Shown here piece by piece: positions 17,042-25,847 of a stretch of DNA of 64,000 bases (its first letter is position 1; every line of letters starts with the position of its first letter). Source of the stretch: Guptibacillus hwajinpoensis. GTDB lineage: Bacteria > Bacillota > Bacilli > Bacillales > Bacillaceae_O. The stretch covers positions 20,162 to 84,161 of the forward strand of contig JAENYN010000015.1 of assembly GCA_016841765.1 (NCBI GenBank), read 5' to 3'. The notes under the pieces were generated by a model. That model saw only the letters and a list, made by a program, of their open reading frames with translations, did no database searches and was not told where the DNA came from. Both the position numbers and the translations under genes were made by a program.

Positions 17042-17059
17042 TTTTAGAATGATCTAAAA
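17042..17059. promoter_or_regulatory. Perfect 18-bp dyad just upstream of codB
   Basis: TTTTAGA-ATGA-TCTAAAA is a seven-bp perfect inverted repeat with a four-base spacer, 16 bp before the codB start. It could be a hairpin in the leader RNA or a protein site; nothing identifies the factor. Confidence 0.5.
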
Positions 17060-17095
17060 CTGGTACCGAATCGGATCCGGTTGTTACCTTCAGGG

Positions 17096-17230
17096 AAAAA
17101 CAAAGAGGCTTCCTGCCGTAACTGACAGGAAGCCTCTTTTTAGCATGGATAAACCCCGGGCATAGAGGTGCTCCGGGTGATCCATTTCATTTCCGCTGTC
17201 CTTGTCAGCCTCACGGGACTGAATTAAAGG
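17096..17230 (-). promoter_or_regulatory. PyrR-type transcription attenuator in the codBA leader
   Basis: Read on the minus strand, 17230-17200 holds CCTTTAATTCAGTCCCG followed by TGAGGCTGACAAGG, which matches the PyrR-binding anti-antiterminator loop of Bacillus pyr leaders (CAGTCC...GAGGCTG...AAGG). About 60 nt later comes a 14-bp terminator stem (AAAGAGGCTTCCTG/CAGGAAGCCTCTTT, 17102-17139) followed by GTTTTT. The order promoter, binding loop, terminator, codB is that of a PyrR attenuator: UMP-bound PyrR would favour termination. Confidence 0.78.
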
Positions 17231-17251
17231 TACCAGTATTTGATTACAGCT

Positions 17252-17280
17252 ATTATTGCAGGTTATCAGCATAATGTCAA
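17252..17280 (-). promoter_or_regulatory. codB: Sigma-A promoter of codBA
   Basis: TTGACA (17275-17280), a 17-bp spacer and AATAAT (17252-17257) on the minus strand, about 20-50 bp before the PyrR loop. Confidence 0.75.
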
Positions 17281-17330
17281 CGGACTGGCTGAAAAGAACG
17301 ATAAGGATACTGATAAAGAACAACGAACAA

Positions 17331-17936
17331 TCAATATTGCCGCCTGTCACGGAACCACAAAGTTGAAATCCATTTCTCTCCATCTTTTAAAGGCCGGGAC
17401 CCATGCTTTGATAGGGGATGCGGGGCAATTGTTCCTTTTCGGCAATTCTCAAAAATGAGCAAATCTCCTTGAGACGGAAGGACATCAAGAGATAATGCAG
17501 GAAAAAAGGTCTCTCCACCGGCATGGACGGTATTCAAGTAAAGGAGGGCTGTCAGGATTCGCTGGCCACCCTTTGTAATATGCTCTTTTCCAAGCCGGGT
17601 AGAAGAATCAAATGAATCAAAATGTGCATCAAATTTTCCGCTGACCCGGTACCTGATAACTCGAAGGTCCTCCGCATGATTAAGAGGCTGGCCCGCGATG
17701 GACGCAATGAGGTCAGTCACTTGCTTAACAATGGCATTGGAATCGTGGCGGAATTGAGCCTGATCTGACTTTCTTGCTGGCGAGATCTTTGTTTTCGATT
17801 GCCCTACAATAGCTGACGGTTGAAGTTTTTGTTCCGCCAAATTAATCAGCTGCTGGCATTCTTTCTTGCTCACCACTTGCTTATAACAACCAATAAATGG
17901 ATTGTGTTCATGATAAACGATAGAAGGTTTTTTCAT
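17331..17936 (-). CDS. 2OG-Fe(II) oxygenase, prolyl-4-hydroxylase type
   Basis: 201-residue soluble dioxygenase. The iron and 2-oxoglutarate ligands are visible: H105 and D107 in FDAHFDSF, H178 in PLSKHGSRPL and K188 in DGEKWIS. GGETFFP and LLYLNTVHAGGETFF belong to the double-stranded beta-helix, matching procollagen-type P4H domains such as the B. anthracis P4H. The natural substrate (proline in a protein, or elongation factor Tu as in some bacteria) is unknown. It is encoded upstream of the codBA promoter on the same strand but is probably a separate transcript. Its start lies behind AGGGG. Confidence 0.85.
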   Translation of the reverse strand: MKKPSIVYHEHNPFIGCYKQVVSKKECQQLINLAEQKLQPSAIVGQSKTKISPARKSDQAQFRHDSNAIVKQVTDLIASIAGQPLNHAEDLRVIRYRVSGKFDAHFDSFDSSTRLGKEHITKGGQRILTALLYLNTVHAGGETFFPALSLDVLPSQGDLLIFENCRKGTIAPHPLSKHGSRPLKDGEKWISTLWFRDRRQY

Positions 17937-18193
17937 ACGATTTGCACCCCTGGTTACTTCTTATGAAGCTAGCGGTAAAAAGATAAACTTGCAATCATGC
18001 CTTTAATGATCGCAGTTCTATGCTACTTCATCCTATGCTATGTAAGGGAAGTGACTGGCGTGACGCAAATGCATGGAACGATTAATAATGAAGGATGCAG
18101 ATCCGATGCCTGATTATCCTTTGCTTTCGGGTTATTTTCACGACACAAGTGTTAAACTAAATGACAGCTTTCATGTAAAAGGAAGTGACAAAA

Positions 18194-18898
18194 ATGGATT
18201 TTTTTGAAGGACAGGAAACCCTTACGACACTCGAGTGGGCGCTGCGGGCTATCATTGCTTTTTTCTTTCTGGTGATTGTCGCAAGAGTTCTTGGACAGCG
18301 GTCCATCTCCCAATTGAGACTTCTTGATTTTGTTATCGCTCTTGTCATCGGAAACATTATCGCCCATCCGCTATCAGATGAACAACTCGGGCTGAAAGGT
18401 TCTATCGTCACGACAACTGTTTTAGTCGCCCTTTACCTTGCTGGGCTGTTCAGCATTCTGAAGTGGCCGGCGGTTCGGAAGCTCATTAATAGTGATCCGG
18501 TCATTATAGTGAAAAATGGAGAAATCTTAAAAAAAGGATTGGATAAGGCGAGGATTTCCATAGATGTGCTGCTGGAAGAATTACGCGAGGAAAAAGTGAA
18601 AGATGTCAAAAATGTAGCACTTGCACTCTGGGAAGCAGACGGCAAAATTTCGGTATTTATGGACCCGCAATATGAACCGGTGACACCGGCTTCTATTCAG
18701 TTGGCGGCAGAGCCATTCGATTTCCCTAAGACGGTCATAAAAGAAGGCAAAATTAATGACGTCGAATTGAAGCAAATCCAAAAGGATGAAAGCTGGCTGA
18801 CTTCTGAATTAAAAAAGATGCACCATACCGAAGTGAAAAACGTGCTGTTGGCGACCGTTGACAGGAATGAGACCTTGAAGGTGTTCTTATACAGATGA
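18194..18898 (+). CDS. DUF421 membrane protein (YetF/YdfS-like)
   Basis: 234-residue protein with three N-terminal membrane helices (about residues 14-105) and a cytosolic DUF421 domain. The conserved motif RVLGQRSISQLRLLDFVIALVIG and the later VIVKNGEILKKGLDKARIS are characteristic. In B. subtilis, members of this family are spore or forespore membrane proteins (YetF, YdfS and relatives) of unresolved function. ATG 18194 is preceded by AAAGGAAGTG; a GTG three codons upstream is an alternative. It is convergent with the oxidoreductase gene. Confidence 0.85.
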   Translation: MDFFEGQETLTTLEWALRAIIAFFFLVIVARVLGQRSISQLRLLDFVIALVIGNIIAHPLSDEQLGLKGSIVTTTVLVALYLAGLFSILKWPAVRKLINSDPVIIVKNGEILKKGLDKARISIDVLLEELREEKVKDVKNVALALWEADGKISVFMDPQYEPVTPASIQLAAEPFDFPKTVIKEGKINDVELKQIQKDESWLTSELKKMHHTEVKNVLLATVDRNETLKVFLYR

Positions 18899-18900
18899 AA

Positions 18901-18936
18901 GAGGACAGGTACCTGATCAACGCCTGTCCTCCTTTC
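18901..18936. terminator. Stem-loop between convergent genes
   Basis: GAGGACAGG/CCTGTCCTC stem. The T tracts on either strand are short, so termination strength is uncertain. Confidence 0.55.
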
Positions 18937-18944
18937 ATCGGGTA

Positions 18945-19907
18945 TCAAACATTCAACACCAGCCGGCCTTTGCCCCGTGAAACACAGCTGAGCATCCTTC
19001 GCTGTGATTTTTGCTGTTCTTCTGTCAAGAACGAGTCGTAATGGATGATTTCTCCCTCTTCCACTTCCACTTCGCACGTCCCGCAGCCGCCTGCACGGCA
19101 TGAGTACGGGACCTTAATCCCGTTTTCATGAAGAGTATCCAAAAGCGAAGAATCCGCTGAAACTTCAAACTGTCCGCCGCTTTTTTGCAGTTTCACCTGG
19201 AACGGGTGTCGTTCCTTTATCGGCGGCGGGGCGAACCGCTCATAATGGACATTGATGGATGGGTAACCATCGGCTTCCGCCGTTTGTGAAAATTCTTCTA
19301 TCATGCGCTCGGGGCCGCAAAAATAAACATGGGTGCCGATGCGGTGATCGGAAAGCCCGGCCGGCGACAGCCGCTTTCCATCCGCTTCCCTTGAAAAGTA
19401 AAAATGGCACTGTTCTGGATAGGTTCTGCGCAAGAAGTCATAGAAAGCGCATTGCTCCATTGTTTTTGCAGCATAATGGAGCTCAAAGGAACCCTTTTTT
19501 TCAGCCAATTCTGCCATCATAGATAAGAATGGGGTAATGCCGATGCCAGCCGCATAAAACACGTGATGTTTTGCCTGAAAACTTAGTTGAAAATGGTTTT
19601 TCGGCCAGCTGACTGACAGCAAATCCCCCTTTTTTACGTTCTCATGCATAAACCTCGATCCGCCAGCCGAGTCTTCCGACAATCGGACAGCAATCTCAAA
19701 CAGCCCCCGCTCAGCCGTTGTATTAAAAAGCGAATAGTGTCGTTCCAATACGCCCGAGGGATGCGGCAAATAGATTGTAATATGCGAACCGCCGCTGAAC
19801 GGCGGAAGCGGGGAGCCATCCGCCGCTTCCAGCGTGAACCGTTTAACAGCGGAAGTTTCTTCCGTTATGTTTCTGACCCGTACTTCCATTTTCGGCTGTT
19901 GCTGCAA
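18945..19907 (-). CDS. Ferredoxin reductase (PDR/VanB type), likely N-demethylase reductase subunit
   Basis: 320-residue flavin/iron-sulfur reductase. An N-terminal flavin-binding barrel (ERHYSLFNTT) and an NAD(P)H-binding domain (FYAAGIGITPFLSMM, VYFCGPERMIEEF) are followed by a C-terminal plant-type [2Fe-2S] ferredoxin domain with the cysteine pattern CRAGGCGTC plus a distal Cys (MLSCVSRG). It would pass electrons from NAD(P)H to the heme N-demethylase encoded first in the operon, as in dimethylamine monooxygenase systems. TTG 19905-19907 was chosen because GAGAGGG lies six bases upstream. It is the last gene of the three-gene operon. Confidence 0.88.
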   Translation of the reverse strand: MQQQPKMEVRVRNITEETSAVKRFTLEAADGSPLPPFSGGSHITIYLPHPSGVLERHYSLFNTTAERGLFEIAVRLSEDSAGGSRFMHENVKKGDLLSVSWPKNHFQLSFQAKHHVFYAAGIGITPFLSMMAELAEKKGSFELHYAAKTMEQCAFYDFLRRTYPEQCHFYFSREADGKRLSPAGLSDHRIGTHVYFCGPERMIEEFSQTAEADGYPSINVHYERFAPPPIKERHPFQVKLQKSGGQFEVSADSSLLDTLHENGIKVPYSCRAGGCGTCEVEVEEGEIIHYDSFLTEEQQKSQRRMLSCVSRGKGRLVLNV

Positions 19908-19925
19908 GTGAATCCCTCTCCCTGT

Positions 19926-20384
19926 TCAAATCGACGTATAGCCAAGGTAGGCATCGAGACGGCGTGAGTAATGGCCGGAAACCTCGAGTCCGATACCGCA
20001 CCGCCTGCACATAATCTGCTTTTCATCCTCCGCTTCATTGATCCCATGGCATTTTCCGCAAATGACCTTTTTTCTGACAGGCCCCACCACATCTAACTGC
20101 ATTTCGTATTCTGAAAAACCTGCTTCACCAGCGAGGTTTTGAATCCGATTCACAAACTCCTTCGTTCCTGCTACATATAAGTACACTCCCATTTTTTGCT
20201 GGCTGAACCAGTGGTCCAGAAAGGAGTCAGGTTCAGGACCGATTGTCTTAAAATCAAAAGGGACATGTTCTTTCTCAGCTTGAGGAACAAGGGCATTGAG
20301 AACTTCCGCCCCCTTTTCATCAGCGCAAAATAAATACTTCCTTTTCCCCTTTTTGAGTGAAAGCTCTCCCTGGACCTGACTCAT
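19926..20384 (-). CDS. DmmA-family subunit of dimethylamine monooxygenase-like system
   Basis: 152-residue protein. The N-terminal two thirds look like a small alpha/beta domain with KYLFCADEKGAEVLNAL and MGVYLYVAGTKEFVNRI. The C-terminal ~45 residues hold a rubredoxin/zinc-ribbon-like pair, CGKC and CRRC. This matches the small DmmA-type subunit encoded with DUF3445 demethylases. Its ATG overlaps the stop of the upstream gene by four bases, so stoichiometric expression is expected. The role is inferred from family and operon, not from catalytic residues. Confidence 0.8.
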   Translation of the reverse strand: MSQVQGELSLKKGKRKYLFCADEKGAEVLNALVPQAEKEHVPFDFKTIGPEPDSFLDHWFSQQKMGVYLYVAGTKEFVNRIQNLAGEAGFSEYEMQLDVVGPVRKKVICGKCHGINEAEDEKQIMCRRCGIGLEVSGHYSRRLDAYLGYTSI

Positions 20385-21331
20385 CTCTTTTCCACTTCCT
20401 CTGCAAGATAGTTAAGCACCTGCTGCCGGAACAGGCCGATTCCTTTGTAGTCAGCGATGAAATCAGGGAGTTCCTGAAGGATCTTATAAAATTGCTCAAG
20501 CCAGGGCGTGTGCTGTATGAACGTTTCTAAAGGCAGTGTGTGAGTATGGATGGTAAATAGAATGCCGTTCGTTTTCGGCAGCCGGAACAGCTTTTGGACT
20601 TCCACCCTGAAACGGACAAGCTCCCCGGCATTTTCCTTTGTCACCTGCCTGCGGGCCTTCCCCCATTCAGAGAAAGTTTCAAGGGACGTATCGAGACGGT
20701 CCCCGGCCATGAGTGACCAGTTTTTCCTCCACCACGGCGTTCCGGCCTCAAGCCGCAGTAAAAATTGCAGAATTCGGTCATCAAGAGACCCATCCTGAAA
20801 ACCGGGGATCGGCGTATGAATTTCTTTAAAATTCATGCCGAGGTCGAAATATAGCGACCAATTCGCCGGAAAACAGAGCTGCCCGGCATCCAGAAACAGG
20901 TTGCCGTCCCGCTCCATCATCAAGATCAAGTCCTCCTGCACATGGCGGCCGATAAAATCGAGAGGCTCTTCTTCCAGTGTCGTACTATCACCGAACGTAA
21001 AGACAGCGGTTTCATTTGTCTGAATGTTAGTAAAGGCCCAGCGTCCACCCTCTTTTTCCAACTTAAATGTTTCCGGATAATAAAAAACGAGCTGATGGAT
21101 GACGAGATCGATGATTTCCCACTGGGCTTCCAGCGTATGTGGGGATGATTGATAGCAGCGTTCCGGATGGTTTTCCAGCAATTCGCGTTTCAGGCTGATC
21201 TCATCCATGTACTTGCCTGTCAACTCGATCGCTTGCGGCGGATCTAACGGAACCGCATTGTTGGAATATCGGTAGACGTCATTGTCTTTAAACGGATAAG
21301 GAAAAGACCGTAAATCTTCACTTAGTTTCAT
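20381..21331 (-). CDS. Heme-dependent oxidative N-demethylase catalytic subunit (DUF3445)
   Basis: 316-residue DUF3445 protein, the family of heme-dependent oxidative N-demethylase/dimethylamine monooxygenase alpha subunits with a PAS-like heme-binding fold. Recognisable family segments are LENHPERCYQSSP near residue 55, QEDLILMMERDGNLFLDAGQ and FPANWSLYFDLGMNFKEIHTPIP mid-protein, and IHTHTLPLETF near the C-terminus. It should oxidise a secondary amine to the demethylated amine plus formaldehyde using O2 and electrons from the reductase. It is first in the operon with the DmmA-like and reductase genes. No regulator or amine transporter is adjacent. Confidence 0.85.
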   Translation of the reverse strand: MKLSEDLRSFPYPFKDNDVYRYSNNAVPLDPPQAIELTGKYMDEISLKRELLENHPERCYQSSPHTLEAQWEIIDLVIHQLVFYYPETFKLEKEGGRWAFTNIQTNETAVFTFGDSTTLEEEPLDFIGRHVQEDLILMMERDGNLFLDAGQLCFPANWSLYFDLGMNFKEIHTPIPGFQDGSLDDRILQFLLRLEAGTPWWRKNWSLMAGDRLDTSLETFSEWGKARRQVTKENAGELVRFRVEVQKLFRLPKTNGILFTIHTHTLPLETFIQHTPWLEQFYKILQELPDFIADYKGIGLFRQQVLNYLAEEVEKR

Positions 21332-21458
21332 AGATTCACCTTTTCAGAATTTTTCATATACTTATACTATAACAAAGAATAGTAGAATAGTATTGTGCCT
21401 GGCATTTATGTGCGGTCCTTATCTTACTGGTGCTTATGCATTTCTGACATTACTCGAT

Positions 21459-21484
21459 TAAAAACGCCTGGTGTTTACCAGGCG
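21459..21484 (-). terminator. Intrinsic terminator of the 395-aa gene
   Basis: CGCCTGGT/ACCAGGCG perfect stem with a four-base loop; the T run follows on the minus strand. Confidence 0.85.
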
Positions 21485-21503
21485 AAAAAAGTGAATTGTT
21501 ATT

Positions 21504-22691
21504 TTACAGAATCACTTCCGATATTTTTAATGTATACTCATCAGGGAGTTTATCTGCCTGCCTGGAAATCTCCGCTCTAAAGCTTTCCCTCCCCTTTATG
21601 ACAATCTCATCTTTTTTAATGGATATCTTTCCAAAACTGTAAGGTGCCCAATACGTATCGATGAAGTCAATATGGGCTACACCGGATTTTCCCGATTTCA
21701 ACTCGGTAACCCTCAGCTTGTAGTGAGCTTTATCAAGAAAGCTTTTTGGAACGTTATATATGACCTCTGCCAAATAATTTTTATTTTGTTTTGAAGCATA
21801 AGTCAGTTCCATATCCAATCCATTGTTTTTCACAGACGTAATGACTTCCTCGATTTTTTCCTTTTCTAAGTGATCAAATTCCGCTATTGATCTCAGTCCC
21901 TCGCAGACACTGTTGAACAGCATCCCCGACTTCCCGGTATCATCAGAAGAAAGATAGGTGGATAAATCCAGCGTTGCATACGTATATTTATGCCAGGTTT
22001 CTAATGCCACTTCCTGTTTTGCCTGTTCCATTGTTTCAGCAACGTTGATATATATCTCATCATAATTAGGGAGAAGTACATTAGCCCTTCTTAACAAATT
22101 ACTGAATAGTGCCGAATAGATGAAATCGAATGGAGCCAGTGTGCCTCTTTCAAACTGGCTATAAATGCGGATTCCCTTTATCTTTCTCGTTAACGGACGG
22201 GGATTGATTGAATAGCTGTACAATAAGCTGTCCGCTCTTTTTGCCTGGTTTCTGAACCTTATGTTCTGTTCGTTTTGTGCATATTGAATGAGCTCTTCTC
22301 TTGTTTGTGGCGCAAACTCAATTGCTTTTTTATAATCATCAAGCAGCTTTTGTTGCTGAAAATCCAGCGGTTCTTTACATTCAATATGGATCACCTTTTT
22401 AATGGCTTCTTCCGCTTTGGACAGCCCCTGCCTGAAATCCTCTATATCCAGCCCGCTTGAACCATTGAAATCCCCGTTCATTTCCACTTCAGCAATCGTT
22501 TTATAAAGAGATTTAAGCTTCAGTTTTCTCGTTGGCGGGGCATGATTCACAAATCGGATGAGGATGCACTCAAATGTCTGGCCATGAAATGTGCCAATAA
22601 GGTGTTCATTTAAAAACGTATCAAGCAAACGCAGTGATACATTGTTTGTGTCTTTCGTTTGGAAATCTTTATATTCAATCAGAAATCTCAT
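21504..22691 (-). CDS. Hypothetical protein of unknown family, 395 aa
   Basis: 395-residue soluble protein, Lys/Glu/Tyr rich, with no signal peptide, membrane helix or motif that I recognise. The N-terminus MRFLIEYKDFQTKDTNNVS precedes a segment rich in Lys/Leu. Residues ~125-200 are helical and charged (QQKLLDDYKKAIEFAPQ). The C-terminal ~100 residues look beta-rich (YKLRVTELKSGKSGVAHIDF, GKISIKKDEIVIKGR). Start ATG 22689-22691 follows AAAGGAG, and a TATAAT-like -10 lies about 35-40 bp upstream. It is monocistronic with its own terminator. Codons are more AT-rich than the flanking operons, suggesting transfer. No neighbour suggests a function. Confidence 0.75.
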   Translation of the reverse strand: MRFLIEYKDFQTKDTNNVSLRLLDTFLNEHLIGTFHGQTFECILIRFVNHAPPTRKLKLKSLYKTIAEVEMNGDFNGSSGLDIEDFRQGLSKAEEAIKKVIHIECKEPLDFQQQKLLDDYKKAIEFAPQTREELIQYAQNEQNIRFRNQAKRADSLLYSYSINPRPLTRKIKGIRIYSQFERGTLAPFDFIYSALFSNLLRRANVLLPNYDEIYINVAETMEQAKQEVALETWHKYTYATLDLSTYLSSDDTGKSGMLFNSVCEGLRSIAEFDHLEKEKIEEVITSVKNNGLDMELTYASKQNKNYLAEVIYNVPKSFLDKAHYKLRVTELKSGKSGVAHIDFIDTYWAPYSFGKISIKKDEIVIKGRESFRAEISRQADKLPDEYTLKISEVIL

Positions 22692-22937
22692 AAGGTGACT
22701 CCTTTGTTCAGTTAGGTTCTGTTGTCTATTATATACTTTCAGGTGCCTGGTCACTGCTCGAACTGTGTCGAAAATCAATTAACTGCCCGCCGGCAAATCA
22801 AGAAGAAAGGTACGCTTGTTTATGTCTATTGAACAGAAACACGGACAATTTAAAATATACGGTTTTAATGATGGCCCAATAATGGGAAAATAAAAAGTGG
22901 ATGTTTTTCGAATACTTATAAAAAAGGAGTGGAAAGC

Positions 22938-23828
22938 ATGAACCAAAAACAATTTGACAAAATGAAAAACGGAAAAGGATTTATCGCTGCCCTCGACCAG
23001 AGCGGCGGGAGCACGCCAAAAGCGTTAGCCGGATACGGAGTACCGGAAGACTCCTATAGCAATGAAGATGAAATGTTCGACCTGGTGCATGAAATGCGGA
23101 CAAGGATTATCACATCTCCTGCCTTTAGTTCCGACCGCATTCTCGGCGCCATTCTGTTCGAACAGACAATGGACCGAAAAATTGAAGGCCAGTATACGGC
23201 CGACTATCTTGCCGATAAAGGCATTGTGCCTTTTTTGAAGGTGGATAAAGGCCTCGCTGATCAGGAAAACGGCGTCCAGCTCATGAAACCGAACCCTGGT
23301 CTTGACGAGACGCTGCGCCGGGCCAACGAACGGAACATTTTCGGTACCAAAATGCGTTCTGTCGTCCATGAACCGAACGAAGAAGGCATCAAGGCGGTTG
23401 TCGACCAGCAATTCGAAACCGGGAAACAAATTGTGGCAGCAGGGCTCGTTCCGATTATTGAGCCGGAAGTGAACATTCACAGCGAAAACAAGGAACAATG
23501 CGAGGAAATCTTGAAGGAGGAAATCCGGAAACATCTGGATGAACTTTCCGAAGATCAAAATGTCATGCTTAAGCTGACCATCCCGACAAAAGCCAACCTT
23601 TACAAGGAACTGATCGACCATCCACGCGTCGTTCGTGTTGTGGCCCTATCAGGCGGCTATTCCCGCGAAGAAGCGAACGAGAAATTGAAAGAGAACGACG
23701 GCATGATTGCAAGCTTCTCCCGTGCACTTGCTTCTGACCTGAATGCCAATCAATCAGACGAAGAGTTCAATGAGAAGCTGCAGAAGGCCGTAGACTCCAT
23801 TTACGATGCGTCTGTAAATAAAAAATAA
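22938..23828 (+). CDS. fda: Class I fructose-bisphosphate aldolase
   Basis: 296-residue Schiff-base aldolase cleaving fructose 1,6-bisphosphate to glyceraldehyde 3-phosphate and dihydroxyacetone phosphate. It matches the bacterial class I enzymes of Staphylococcus/Lactobacillus type: [17 protein letters not shown] at the N-terminus, [30 protein letters not shown] and the Lys-bearing [13 protein letters not shown]. Length equals the usual 296. ATG 22938 lies behind AAAAGGAG; a GTG three codons upstream is less well placed. It is a single gene, convergent with mqo across a bidirectional terminator. Confidence 0.93.
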   Translation: MNQKQFDKMKNGKGFIAALDQSGGSTPKALAGYGVPEDSYSNEDEMFDLVHEMRTRIITSPAFSSDRILGAILFEQTMDRKIEGQYTADYLADKGIVPFLKVDKGLADQENGVQLMKPNPGLDETLRRANERNIFGTKMRSVVHEPNEEGIKAVVDQQFETGKQIVAAGLVPIIEPEVNIHSENKEQCEEILKEEIRKHLDELSEDQNVMLKLTIPTKANLYKELIDHPRVVRVVALSGGYSREEANEKLKENDGMIASFSRALASDLNANQSDEEFNEKLQKAVDSIYDASVNKK

Positions 23829-23848
23829 GGCAGGGATTTGTGCCTGCC

Positions 23849-23888
23849 CAAAAAAACGAGCCCTGTTCCAACAGGGCTCGTTCCTTTT
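23849..23888. terminator. Bidirectional terminator between fda and mqo
   Basis: AACGAGCCCTGTT/AACAGGGCTCGTT stem with T-rich tracts on both strands; the minus-strand tract (seven T) is stronger. Confidence 0.9.
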
Positions 23889-23905
23889 ATGATGTTATAC
23901 CACCG

Positions 23906-25429
23906 TTACATGGAATGGATAAGAGTTCGCTCTTCAGCCTGTTCTTTGGCACTAAGATGAAGTGCCTGAGCCGTATAAGAATGAAGCTCCCTGAAAAGCT
24001 CGGGGTTGTCCACTAAAGAAACGCCGTAGGACGGAATCATTTCCTTTATTTTCGTTTCCCACTCCGCCATTTGCAGCGGGAAGCAATTTTCCAGCACTTC
24101 AAGCATGACCTTGACGGCAGTTGAAGCACCCGGAGAGGCACCGAGCAGCCCGGCAATTGAACCATCAGCGGAACATACAACTTCCGTGCCAAATTGAAGT
24201 GTTCCTTTACCGCCGGCTTCGGTATCTTTGATTACCTGCACACGCTGTCCTGCTACGACGATATTCCAATCCTCGGACTTCGCGTCAGGAACAAACTCCC
24301 GTAATTCTTCCATGCGTTTTTCCTTCGACAACAAGACTTGCTGAATCAAGTATTTTGTCAATGGCATTTCTTTTACCCCTGCCATCAGCATTGTCATCAC
24401 GTTATTCGGTTTAATGGACCCGAGCAAGTCAAGATTCGAACCCGACTTCAGGAACTTCGGAGAGAAACCTGCAAACGGCCCGAACAGCAATGTTTTTTTG
24501 TTATCGATATATCTCGTATCAAGATGCGGCACAGACATCGGAGGAGCACCAACCTTGGCCTTCCCGTAAACTTTTGCTTGATGCTTCGCGACAACTTTCG
24601 GATCGTTGCATACCATGAACATTCCGCTCACCGGGAATCCGCCAATATGCTTGGACTCCGGAATACCGGTTTTTTGGAGTAACGGCAGACTTCCGCCCCC
24701 GGCACCGATAAAAACGAATTTTGCTGTATGGGTTTCGGTGGTGCCGCTCTCGATATCCTCCACTTTCACTTCCCATAAATCATCGCTTGTCCGCTTTATA
24801 TCTTTGACACTATGATTATAGTTAATGTCGACCTTTTCAGCTTCTAAGTGATCGAATAACTTTCGTGTTAACGCACCGAAGTTGACATCGGTTCCGGAAT
24901 CGATTTTCGTTGCTGCTATCGGCTCATCCGAAGTACGGCCCTCCATCATAAGGGGAAGCCATTCCTTCAGTTTTTCAGGATTATCGGAAAACTCCATCCC
25001 TTCAAACAACGGATTGTTTGACAGCGCTTTATACCTTTTGTTCAAAAACGCTACATTGTCTTCACCCTGTACAAAACTGACATGGGGCAGCGGCCTGATG
25101 AATTTCTGCGGATTTTGAATCAAGCCTCTGCTGACAAGGTAAGACCAAAACTGCCTTGATAGCTGAAAGTGTTGGTTCACTCTTATTGCTTTGCTGATAT
25201 CAATCGTTCCGTCAGACTTTTCGGGTGTATAGTTAAGCTCGCACAGTGCGGAATGGCCGGTACCGGCATTGTTCCATTCATTGGAACTCTCTTCTGCCGC
25301 GTTTGGCAGTTTCTCAAATACTTTGATTTTCCATTCCGGTGCTACTTCTTTCAATAACGATCCCAATGTCGCACTCATAATTCCGGCGCCAATTAAGATA
25401 ACGTCTGTTTCTTTTTGCACACTGCTCAT
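23906..25429 (-). CDS. mqo: Malate:quinone oxidoreductase
   Basis: 507-residue FAD-dependent membrane-associated enzyme oxidising malate to oxaloacetate with electrons passed to the quinone pool. The N-terminal dinucleotide-binding motif is [36 protein letters not shown] and [20 protein letters not shown] are characteristic of Mqo, and the length is typical. ATG 25427-25429 is preceded by AAGGATGG; a longer frame upstream is rejected for lack of a ribosome binding site. It is monocistronic. Confidence 0.95.
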   Translation of the reverse strand: MSSVQKETDVILIGAGIMSATLGSLLKEVAPEWKIKVFEKLPNAAEESSNEWNNAGTGHSALCELNYTPEKSDGTIDISKAIRVNQHFQLSRQFWSYLVSRGLIQNPQKFIRPLPHVSFVQGEDNVAFLNKRYKALSNNPLFEGMEFSDNPEKLKEWLPLMMEGRTSDEPIAATKIDSGTDVNFGALTRKLFDHLEAEKVDINYNHSVKDIKRTSDDLWEVKVEDIESGTTETHTAKFVFIGAGGGSLPLLQKTGIPESKHIGGFPVSGMFMVCNDPKVVAKHQAKVYGKAKVGAPPMSVPHLDTRYIDNKKTLLFGPFAGFSPKFLKSGSNLDLLGSIKPNNVMTMLMAGVKEMPLTKYLIQQVLLSKEKRMEELREFVPDAKSEDWNIVVAGQRVQVIKDTEAGGKGTLQFGTEVVCSADGSIAGLLGASPGASTAVKVMLEVLENCFPLQMAEWETKIKEMIPSYGVSLVDNPELFRELHSYTAQALHLSAKEQAEERTLIHSM

Positions 25430-25847
25430 AATAACCATCCTTATCACCTGGAATTTTAAGAAAGAGCGGTCATTTCTATTTTTCCTCAAAAAAAGCAAAG
25501 GGAAACCAGGGAACATACTTTTATTGTTTTTTCACGGTCGATAGAATGTATAGGTTTTCACATCTTCTATTATCGTACATTTTTAAACTATTTTAAAGTG
25601 GTAAATAGTGAAAACATGTACAAAGTGGGCGAAACACAAAAAAGAATTGGTTTTTTTCACCCTTTTTCATCAAACGGCTACAGTTAGCTCAATATAAGCA
25701 TTTAGTATCACAAATATTTATTGTGCCCGTCCTTTTCACTCTTAAAAGTAGTCTTTTTCCCTGATTTAGAATGTTTCTGCCGCTTAGAAAATAATTTTTG
25801 TTATTATTCTATATGATTACCAAACTTAGGAAAGGGGATTTGTCAGC
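25430..25847. other. Intergenic region between divergent mqo and carbonic anhydrase genes
   Basis: About 420 bp, AT-rich, presumably carrying both promoters (a TATATGATT-like -10 near 25810 faces the carbonic anhydrase gene). No operator, RNA or gene is supported. Confidence 0.5.
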
